From: Idiomarina baltica OS145
Lineage (GTDB): Bacteria; Pseudomonadota; Gammaproteobacteria; Enterobacterales; Alteromonadaceae
Assembly: GCF_000152885.1 (NCBI RefSeq)
Contig: NZ_CH672403.1
Span: 414,503 to 478,502 of the forward strand
Reading direction: 5' to 3'
Length of the DNA stretch: 64,000 nucleotides
A program made the translations under genes and the position numbers. Below are positions 49,264 to 56,026 of this stretch, piece after piece; position 1 is the stretch's first letter, and each line of letters opens with the position of its first letter. The notes beneath the pieces are model-generated. The model was not told where the DNA came from. It searched no databases and saw only the letters and a list, made by a program, of their open reading frames with translations.

Positions 49264-50881
49264 GTTCGATGCCTCTTACCGTTTCTACTATAGTGGGAAC
49301 CAAATTACTAACAATTTGATTTTCTATTGCCATATAGGATGTTACAAACCGTTTTAGCTTCGTCTTCGCTTTATTCTTTTTCCACTCTACAACTTCTCCA
49401 CTTTTGTTCTTTCGTTTGGTTATAAGTTTGAATGCAAACTGGTACATTCTTGGCGCAACCCCAATGAATGGTTCGAAGATTACCAATCCATTATTTTCAC
49501 GAGAACCAGAAATAGAGTCTTTGAATAATTTATTTGTGAAACTTTTAGGGTATGGTTCAATGAAAACTAACCTCTTTACACCAGACGAAATAATGTGGCG
49601 AGCACAAATATGGCAGGGAAATGTATTAACGTACATAGTCGAATTTTTTACACTAGCTCCTTTCGATACGGCGTCTGTAAGGGCTGCCATTTCAGCATGA
49701 ACGGTTCTTCCATATTCAATAACATTTAGAGCTTGTAAGCCGTCAAGCACCGGGTCGCTCGTTCCATTTATCGATTTTTCGACGAGTCCTGACAACGTTT
49801 CTTTAGCTTTCGTGTCAAAATTTCCACGTTCTTTCAATCTATTAAAAACTTCAGCTAGCATTAACCTTTTAAGTTCAGCACCCTGATCCGAGTCATATTG
49901 GAAGTCACGACCATCTGGAGTATCCCCTTCCCAATATAGACCCCCGAGCGCTTTTGGAACGTCATTGCAACCTAATGCTATTATCTCCCCATCATCCCCG
50001 CAGATAGACGAACCGACTTGTCGAGCCAAGTCAGCGGACCGCCAAGATGCAGCTTCAGCATGAAACATGCCCCATTCGTCTCTCGTAGGCGTAATAAAAG
50101 GGTTGCCGAAAATTATTTGAAATAGTCTATCAATTTGAGTAGAGAGTTTGTCCTCTTTCGAATCCAAATCAACAAAAAAATCGGCTTTGGGGAAACACGA
50201 CTGAACATTTTGACCAAAATCTAAAGATTCTTCTTTTTCATCCCTAGTAATCAAGTATTCTGCATCTGACCTAGCAGAGTGAACTCCTTGAGGGTTTTTT
50301 CTACTATTGCTTATTCTTCTCGCAAGATTTTCTATTCTGTTACCTCGACTAGCATGAGCAGATACTAAAATAAATCCTTGTCCATATGTGGCACGCAAAG
50401 TAGATATTTCGTCAGGATGTTTCAGGGAGTCCAAAATATATGCTGTCTTTTCCCTCGGATCTAGCGAGGGAAGTTTTTCTTTCTTATTAAGCGATTCTCT
50501 AATGTCTTGTATTTTAGCAATGGCTAATAAAGCTAGAGCATCACCTTTAGACGTAATTTCTCTTAAATTATTTCCCGCATTCATTAAACTATCTATTCGG
50601 TCGCACTCATCCTCAAAATCCGATTCAACTTTTTCAAAACCCGGTAGGGCGCTCATTAAAGAGCTTAGCTTTATCTTTTTTGTTTGATAATTATATTCCT
50701 CTAATTCAGAAATAATAATTTTACAAATCTTTGAGCGGTCAACCCCTGCAGGACCAACTATCCCAATAACCAACTCTGGAGCTCCAGATGGAGCTAATGG
50801 GTCGTATCCTTTATAAGAAAAAATCGGTGACGACTTATCGTTATCTTCAGGTGAAGAAATTTTATTTTTATTTGCGCACAT
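49244..50881 (-). CDS. AvcD/DcdV-type anti-phage dCTP/dCMP deaminase
   Basis: 545 residues in two domains. A P-loop kinase-like N-terminal half (GIVGPAGVDRSK at 40-51) is joined to a C-terminal cytidine/deoxycytidylate deaminase with zinc ligands H395 (HAE), C423 and C426 (PCHIC) and catalytic E397. This architecture and length fit AvcD of Vibrio cholerae (532) and DcdV proteins, which deaminate dCTP/dCMP to starve phage DNA synthesis. The P-loop is degenerate (DRS in place of GKS). In known systems the deaminase is held inactive by an adjacent ncRNA, AvcI. The gene is AT-rich against the core. Confidence 0.9.
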   Translation of the reverse strand: MCANKNKISSPEDNDKSSPIFSYKGYDPLAPSGAPELVIGIVGPAGVDRSKICKIIISELEEYNYQTKKIKLSSLMSALPGFEKVESDFEDECDRIDSLMNAGNNLREITSKGDALALLAIAKIQDIRESLNKKEKLPSLDPREKTAYILDSLKHPDEISTLRATYGQGFILVSAHASRGNRIENLARRISNSRKNPQGVHSARSDAEYLITRDEKEESLDFGQNVQSCFPKADFFVDLDSKEDKLSTQIDRLFQIIFGNPFITPTRDEWGMFHAEAASWRSADLARQVGSSICGDDGEIIALGCNDVPKALGGLYWEGDTPDGRDFQYDSDQGAELKRLMLAEVFNRLKERGNFDTKAKETLSGLVEKSINGTSDPVLDGLQALNVIEYGRTVHAEMAALTDAVSKGASVKNSTMYVNTFPCHICARHIISSGVKRLVFIEPYPKSFTNKLFKDSISGSRENNGLVIFEPFIGVAPRMYQFAFKLITKRKNKSGEVVEWKKNKAKTKLKRFVTSYMAIENQIVSNLVPTIVETVRGIEHDIFKS

Positions 50882-51080
50882 GAGATCCGTCTGCAGTTTT
50901 TTAGCGAGTGTAAGCCAACGTTCGAATTGACTACTTGTATCCTATTATAGGCATGGCTAGCCATTATATCCAATAATAAAATTTATAAAAATCAAATATA
51001 TACATATCATAGTGATTGCAAATACAAGAGTTTGCCAAATTTTCGGGAGCTTTACTTTTACAGCAAATTTTTACTTAAGA
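50882..51080 (-). ncRNA. Candidate AvcI-like regulatory RNA / leader of the deaminase gene
   Basis: The 200-bp AT-rich gap upstream of the deaminase gene has no ORF of note. In V. cholerae AvcI is a non-coding RNA transcribed in the same direction just upstream of avcD, of roughly this length. Neither boundaries nor a conserved structure could be confirmed by reading; the call rests on position. Confidence 0.3.
50944..50973 (-). promoter_or_regulatory. Putative sigma-70 promoter upstream of the AvcD-like gene
   Basis: On the minus strand TTGGAT (plus 50968-50973) and a perfect TATAAT (plus 50944-50949) are 18 bases apart. It predicts a leader of about 55 bases before the deaminase ATG. A full-length AvcI RNA would need a start further upstream. 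Confidence 0.5.
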
Positions 51081-51091
51081 CTCTGTTTAAA

Positions 51092-52279
51092 TTAGTAACA
51101 GTACTCCGGCGACTTTGGTTCCGGGCCATCTAGAATAGCATCTGAGACTGCTATTAACGGGTCCATGCAGTCTGCTTTGATTCGAGCCCAGCTTATCCAG
51201 TCCTTGAGCTCCTCGTTGAGCTCCCCATTCCTGACCGCAGCCTGCTCTACCGCATCGATATATTGTCGTAAACGTTCGGCTTCGAGCCACTGGGTGGCGC
51301 TTACCTTCAATTCTTTAAGTTGCTCTAGTTCCTGCTTTCGGAGCTCAACCTGGCGGTCGTATCGGTCTTTTTCTGTCTGCCATGCTAGGCGTCTGCGCTC
51401 CTGCTCTTCAGCTCGGATACGATGTTCTGCGATCAGGTCTAATGTACCGGCAACAACTTGATGCAGCCGTTGCTCCAGCGGATTTTTCAGCGTATCCCCC
51501 CAACTTCTGGATGGGTAACCGGCGATTGAAATCGTCAATTTTCCGGTTGGGTGGTAGTCGTAATTAGGTGGCCTTGGGTAGTGGTATCCGGTTCCCCAGC
51601 GATTCGGAGAACGTTGCCAGCGTTCAATTGCTTTTTTCTCTGCTACGGTTATTTCATGCTTGCTCCTGGCGACATGCTCGCTGATTGCTATGGTCAACGA
51701 AGTTTCGTCCAGTCCGATCAGGGTACTACTCTTTTCACGGTCCACCCAAACCTTCATCCCCTGACTTTCAAGCGCTTTTATCAGTGTGTCACCTATCAAT
51801 AACGCTCTATCGATGGCATCTCTAGTCACTTCGAAAGCAAAAATTTCTCCCGGCGCTGAACGCAGTCCTTTGTAGTTGCCCCATCCGGCTTTTTGCCTCA
51901 GTCGCTTGGATGCTTTCCTTATCAAAGGATGCTGCGATTCGAGCAGTTCTGGCACATCAACAAAGCCTATACGTTCTTTAGCTGTCGTGGCTTTTTTCCG
52001 CGAGGCATCAGGATTATTGGGGTCGTAAGTGCGTGACCGACTCAGAGGTAAGGAGTAATTTTCAAACTCCCTGGCGATAGGAAGCGGAATTTTCTTCGGT
52101 GAATGTCCGGCGTTGATTTTTGCCCAGTACCCACGTGGCGACAGAGGTATCTTGTGCTTGCGACAAACTTTTCCCAATGCAACACCGGATATCCCATAGC
52201 GCGGCGCAACTCTGGAGACAGGCTCTGCCCATACCTCGTTGTAAAGTGATTCTCGCGTAATTGCAGCGACGCTTTCCAT
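51092..52279 (-). CDS. Hypothetical protein with N-terminal HTH-like segment, mobile-element associated
   Basis: About 395 residues from the ATG ending at 52279 (AGAGGTTACCT upstream); a longer TTG-initiated frame has no ribosome site. The N-terminus (SLYNEVWAEPVSRVAPRYG, then KVCRKHKIPLSPRGYWAK) resembles a widespread uncharacterised family from mobile regions and looks like a helix-turn-helix. A charged coiled coil follows at about residues 285-350. No function is known. Its GC content is well above that of the adjacent deaminase gene. Confidence 0.7.
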   Translation of the reverse strand: MESVAAITRESLYNEVWAEPVSRVAPRYGISGVALGKVCRKHKIPLSPRGYWAKINAGHSPKKIPLPIAREFENYSLPLSRSRTYDPNNPDASRKKATTAKERIGFVDVPELLESQHPLIRKASKRLRQKAGWGNYKGLRSAPGEIFAFEVTRDAIDRALLIGDTLIKALESQGMKVWVDREKSSTLIGLDETSLTIAISEHVARSKHEITVAEKKAIERWQRSPNRWGTGYHYPRPPNYDYHPTGKLTISIAGYPSRSWGDTLKNPLEQRLHQVVAGTLDLIAEHRIRAEEQERRRLAWQTEKDRYDRQVELRKQELEQLKELKVSATQWLEAERLRQYIDAVEQAAVRNGELNEELKDWISWARIKADCMDPLIAVSDAILDGPEPKSPEYCY

Positions 52280-52427
52280 AGGTAACCTCTGCTGATCAAA
52301 AGTGCCATTTTCTTTTATAGCCAAAGTTATGCCTGCCCCGCCAATTTTTCGCTACGTCCGAGTTTAAACTTTGTTCTGTTAGTGCAAAGCATTGATTTAT
52401 AAATATTATTTTTAGTTTTCCTCTTGC

Positions 52428-52451
52428 ATATTCTCAACCTCATGAGAATAT
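52428..52451. promoter_or_regulatory. Inverted repeat, candidate operator between divergent genes
   Basis: ATATTCTCA-6-TGAGAATAT is a perfect nine-base inverted repeat 22 bp upstream of the interrupted lipoprotein start. It lies in the A/T-rich gap between that gene and the divergent 395-residue gene, so a repressor could control either. Confidence 0.5.
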
Positions 52452-52473
52452 TTAATAAAAGCAGGAGGACATA

Positions 52474-53322
52474 ATGAAAAGATTAGCACCCTTAACTACG
52501 GCAATATTGGCCGCTGCCCTGGCTGGCTGCACGGCCACCCCATGAGTTTACAATCAGGAAGAGTCTCGGGCTTTAAACCTGGCGAGAGCCGGTGGTATCT
52601 ACGATATGGACTTGCGGGATTCTGGGGATGGCACTCGCTCCTACAGTAAAGGCATGTTGGTGCCATTACTGGATCTCGCCAGCCTGGCGACTTCATTCGA
52701 TGCACTGCTTCGACATCTCTCGGGTAGCCAGACGTTTTTGTTCAACGCTACTGACATCATGATGACTCCAGACAATCCGTCGGCGAGACCAAGCCTGATG
52801 GGATGGATGCCAGCGTCTATGGCCACTTCGGAGGCTCAGGCCTATGAGCAGTATGTGGATCTGGTGGACCAGGCCATCCGGCTAGCTGCCAATGATATGG
52901 CGTTGAGCGCCACCAAACTCAGTAACGTGGAGACGCCCGAGATTGACGGCCATCCACTGGTGCTTTGGTCGATTGAAAGCGCTGAGCATGGATGTGGTGT
53001 GAATCAATGTGTGGTTGCCTACAACATCAAAACTCCGAATCGCTGGAAGTCACCGCCTTACGTGGAAGGTACTGAGCCCGAAAGCTACAACATCGCGGCC
53101 AATCATCCAGAGAATTATTCCCGCCTTGTTTTCCGGCAGTCAGGTGAGCAACTCAGCTTCCCTGTGGACGAGTTCTACCGCACGGTCAGTGGTGCCTCAC
53201 CATCCTGGATGGTGGTTTATTTTCCTCCCGGCACCGTAATCCGGGATGGCGAACCGCTCCCGTACCCTGTGCTGTACGAGCAGGGGCAGCGACTGATTTT
53301 CAATGAGCCAGATCATGAGTGA
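52474..53322 (+). pseudogene. Lipoprotein gene interrupted by an in-frame TGA
   Basis: From the ATG at 52474 (AGGAGG upstream) a textbook lipoprotein signal MKRLAPLTTAILAAALAGC is followed by four residues and then TGA (52543-52545). The same frame reopens at once (VYNQEESRALNLARAGG) and runs without a stop to 53322. The intact product would have about 282 residues. A remnant starting at the internal ATG 52606 (238 residues) would lack export. The body is not a family I recognise; two cysteines sit close together near HGCGVNQC. A sequencing error or true nonsense mutation is more likely than stop readthrough. It overlaps the next gene by eight bases. Confidence 0.75.
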
Positions 53323-53728
53323 CTGGCATGATGAACTTGAGTTCGCTCTGTTGCCGCTTGAAGACGCCAAAATCGATAGCGACTGCATGACCTTTGTGAT
53401 CAGCAATGCCCTGAGCGAGCAAGGCATATTCCATGAATGTCGTATCGGATACGCAGAGGGACGACTGGGCCAAATGGCCACTGCTCCCCATTGCTGGATT
53501 GAGCTCGAACAGGGCTGGTGTATCGATCTGCGGCTCAGACATTGGTTGGGCGATGAGGACGACCTCCCTCATGGCGTATTCCAGCCATCCAACTATCCGC
53601 GAGTTCGATATCAAGGCACTGCGTGGCTGGTTTCACGCCTGGACACGGAAGATTTGAGGGCGATGACAAATGAAGCCTACAGCAAGATGAAACTGCCATG
53701 GCTGGCCGGGCAAGCCGCTGCGGCCTGA
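53315..53728 (+). CDS. Hypothetical protein
   Basis: About 137 residues. I favour the ATG at 53315 (overlap ATGAGTGA with the preceding stop); 53303 is an alternative. A central APHCWIELEQGWCIDLR followed by aspartates faintly recalls a transglutaminase/NlpC-like core, too weak to call. Translational coupling with the interrupted lipoprotein gene suggests the two belong together. Confidence 0.6.
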   Translation: MSDWHDELEFALLPLEDAKIDSDCMTFVISNALSEQGIFHECRIGYAEGRLGQMATAPHCWIELEQGWCIDLRLRHWLGDEDDLPHGVFQPSNYPRVRYQGTAWLVSRLDTEDLRAMTNEAYSKMKLPWLAGQAAAA

Positions 53729-53798
53729 CGCCGGGCAAAACTTGCATTTTCTCAGGTTCTGGTAGCTTCGAAGTAAAGAGCTATCGGGGACTGAAACC

Positions 53799-54188
53799 AT
53801 GGTGAGGGTGACAAAAAAAGTAGCAGTGGGGCTCGCCGGGATCGGCGTTGTGGAGCTCGCCTTAAGGGGTACCGATGCCGCGCTTTACGCATGGTATCTA
53901 TTGTTCGTGCTCTGGTTGGTCGTACTGCTTATTCGCTTCGCAATGGCCGCAGTCGATGCTTACAAGACGGTTTTCGCCAAGGGACCCGACGGGGAAATGA
54001 CGTTTGCTGAATTCGAGACAAAGATGGCGTCGTTTGGTCGAGGCAGTGGTAGGGGAGAAAACGGTCCACGCAGCACGACAACCTCCGGCACCGGGAGTAA
54101 AGACGGCACTGGCGATCCGTTCGATGACTTCAGAGTCAATCCGATCCTCCGGGAAGATGATCCGTTAGGGGAGTTTTTCGACTCTTGA
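53799..54188 (+). CDS. Small membrane protein, hypothetical
   Basis: 129 residues. Two hydrophobic segments (about 9-25 and 28-50) are followed by a soluble glycine/serine/threonine-rich linker and an acidic C-terminus. No family recognised. Lies in the mobility block upstream of the serine recombinase. Confidence 0.55.
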   Translation: MVRVTKKVAVGLAGIGVVELALRGTDAALYAWYLLFVLWLVVLLIRFAMAAVDAYKTVFAKGPDGEMTFAEFETKMASFGRGSGRGENGPRSTTTSGTGSKDGTGDPFDDFRVNPILREDDPLGEFFDS

Positions 54189-54190
54189 GG

Positions 54191-54298
54191 TGGTTCCTGA
54201 TGGGTACACTTCAGGGGGAACCAACTATTCAGGCCGCTTACCATGACAAGGAACCATTTAAAACAGACCGGCCAAACGGAACCACTTATAACAGACTG
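54191..54298. repeat. Direct and inverted GGAACC repeats, candidate recombination (res) site
   Basis: Two 21-base direct repeats at 54250-54270 and 54278-54298 (GGAACCAnTTAnAACAGACnG) match at all but four positions with a 28-base period. A third, weaker copy starts at 54217 (GGAACCAACTATTCAGGCCG). TGGTTCC at 54191-54197 forms an inverted repeat with GGAACCA at 54217-54223. The array ends 12 bp before the serine recombinase start, where resolvases usually keep their res site and operator. Confidence 0.6.
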
Positions 54299-54309
54299 AG
54301 GAGGCATGA

Positions 54310-54939
54310 ATGTTTATACGCGCCTATTTGAGAGCATCGACCCAGGAACAAAATGCCGAGCGGGCCAAAGCATCGCTAATCCAGTTTGCCGAGCAACATG
54401 GTCAGCGCATTGTTGTCTTTTATACGGAGAATGTTTCCGGTGCCACATTGCATCGCCCCGAACTGATGCGACTGATTGCCGAATCCGGTGAAGGTGACAT
54501 TGTGCTGGTAGAACAGATAGACCGGCTTGCCCGCCTGAAACAGCAGGACTGGGATACGCTCAAACAGAAGCTGGCAGCCAAGCGTTTGGCGATTGTCTCG
54601 CCCGAGTTACCAACGAGTTGGCTGGCACTGGACAAGAAAGACGACACTGGCTTTACCGACTCTATCTTGCAGGCTGTTAACAGTATGATGCTCGACATGT
54701 TGGCAGCGGTAGCCCGCAAAGATTACGAGGATAGGCGTCGACGTCAGAACCAGGGGATCAACAAGGCCCGCAGCGAGGGTAAGTATCAGGGGCGTCAACC
54801 TGATCTGAAGAGGCGGCAACACATCGCCAGTTTATTGCGCACCGGCCATAGCTATAGTGAAATCCAGGACATCCTGAGTTGTTCGCGCCATCTGATTGCC
54901 TCTGTCGCAAAGGAACAAAGGCAGTCAGATGCAGCATAG
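54310..54939 (+). CDS. Serine recombinase (resolvase/invertase family)
   Basis: 209 residues. The resolvase N-terminal domain has catalytic serine in YLRAST (Ser near 10), arginines in EQIDRLARL, a linking helix, and a C-terminal HTH (RTGHSYSEIQDILSCSRHLIASVAKEQ). Size and domains fit small resolvases/invertases of Tn3 or plasmid type. GAGGAGGC precedes the ATG. Adjacent direct repeats are the probable target. Confidence 0.92.
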   Translation: MFIRAYLRASTQEQNAERAKASLIQFAEQHGQRIVVFYTENVSGATLHRPELMRLIAESGEGDIVLVEQIDRLARLKQQDWDTLKQKLAAKRLAIVSPELPTSWLALDKKDDTGFTDSILQAVNSMMLDMLAAVARKDYEDRRRRQNQGINKARSEGKYQGRQPDLKRRQHIASLLRTGHSYSEIQDILSCSRHLIASVAKEQRQSDAA

Positions 54940-54980
54940 GCTGCAACTTGCACTCAAAGAACGAAAACAGGAGAACTCAC

Positions 54981-55136
54981 ATGATCGATATGTCCGTCAC
55001 ACTTATTGCTTTCCTCGGCTTTGTCACCGTTATCTTGGCAATATGCGGGATCACATACCTGAACGCTGACCGGCTGGAAGCATTTCTCAACCGGAAATTT
55101 CAAGGACGCCGCCCGGTCGATAAAAATTCCAGATAA
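54981..55136 (+). CDS. Small single-pass membrane protein
   Basis: 51 residues with one membrane helix (about 5-27) and a basic tail; CAGGAGAAC precedes the ATG. Unknown function. Coding status is supported by the ribosome site and composition. Sits between the recombinase and MobI-like genes. Confidence 0.5.
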   Translation: MIDMSVTLIAFLGFVTVILAICGITYLNADRLEAFLNRKFQGRRPVDKNSR

Positions 55137-55245
55137 TCTGGGGGTAAACGGCTACTTTTGCCCAAATTGGCAAATTACAGACCCGTGGGTTTGTCTCTGC
55201 GGCCAGTAGCATTTCTCTTGAACATTAACCAACAGGAGAATGCTA

Positions 55246-55818
55246 ATGAGCAAACCCAAAACCATTCAGGAAATCACCGATAAGTGGCATGAGGTGGCGC
55301 GTGCCGGGGAGTTTGACCATCACCAGGGGCGCCGAATGGCGCTTGATCAATGCAGACAGTATCTACAATCGCTATCCAAAAGCCTGGATATGGAGCGAGC
55401 GCGCCTACGCTATCTCGCTCAGCGACTGTCGGACCATTTTTGGGCACATAATGAGGCCCATCGAACCAAGGAAACGAGAGGCTACCCTGGCCACCACGGC
55501 TGCCGGGTGAGAATCCTGCACGGCAGCTTGGAAATGCACTGGTATTACAACACCTTTGTAAGAGTGAGAAACCGTAAGGGGCATGCGGTTATCAGTGAAC
55601 ACATCCGTCGAGCCCTGAAACACCGGTACTCAAAACCAGCATTTAACCGCGCTCACGAATGGGAAAGGCCCATCATTGAAGAGACCGAAGCCGGGTTTGA
55701 GATAGTGCGTATCATGAATGCAAACCTCACTCACATGCGCCGTCTCGTCAGGGCGAACCTGAAGCAGTTGGACAGTTTGGAGGCGCATTTCGATGCCCTT
55801 CAGCCCCCGGAATCCTAA
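55246..55818 (+). CDS. MobI-like conjugative mobilisation protein
   Basis: About 190 residues from the ATG at 55246 (CAGGAG seven bases upstream; the earlier ATG at 55240 is too close). A helical N-terminus and a basic middle (HHGCRVRILHGSLEMHWYYNTFVRVRNRKG) resemble MobI of SXT/R391-type elements, needed for oriT-directed transfer. I am moderately sure of the family. In SXT the oriT lies just upstream of mobI. No relaxase or mating-pore genes are visible, so if functional it must act with factors elsewhere. Confidence 0.6.
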   Translation: MSKPKTIQEITDKWHEVARAGEFDHHQGRRMALDQCRQYLQSLSKSLDMERARLRYLAQRLSDHFWAHNEAHRTKETRGYPGHHGCRVRILHGSLEMHWYYNTFVRVRNRKGHAVISEHIRRALKHRYSKPAFNRAHEWERPIIEETEAGFEIVRIMNANLTHMRRLVRANLKQLDSLEAHFDALQPPES

Positions 55819-56026
55819 ACAAAATATCATTCAGGCCCGTCCCCTTCCGACGAGCTTTATGCATCTATTTTAGAGGATGATTACAAACAGTATTTGGCTT
55901 AAACTACGTAATACTCTGGGTACAAGACTTGTCGAAAGGCCTAGATTTTTTTTGTATTCGCGCCGACCTGTGTATACGATAGTTTGACAATAAAAAGCAA
56001 TTCTTACGGTTGACTGCGAGGGATAT

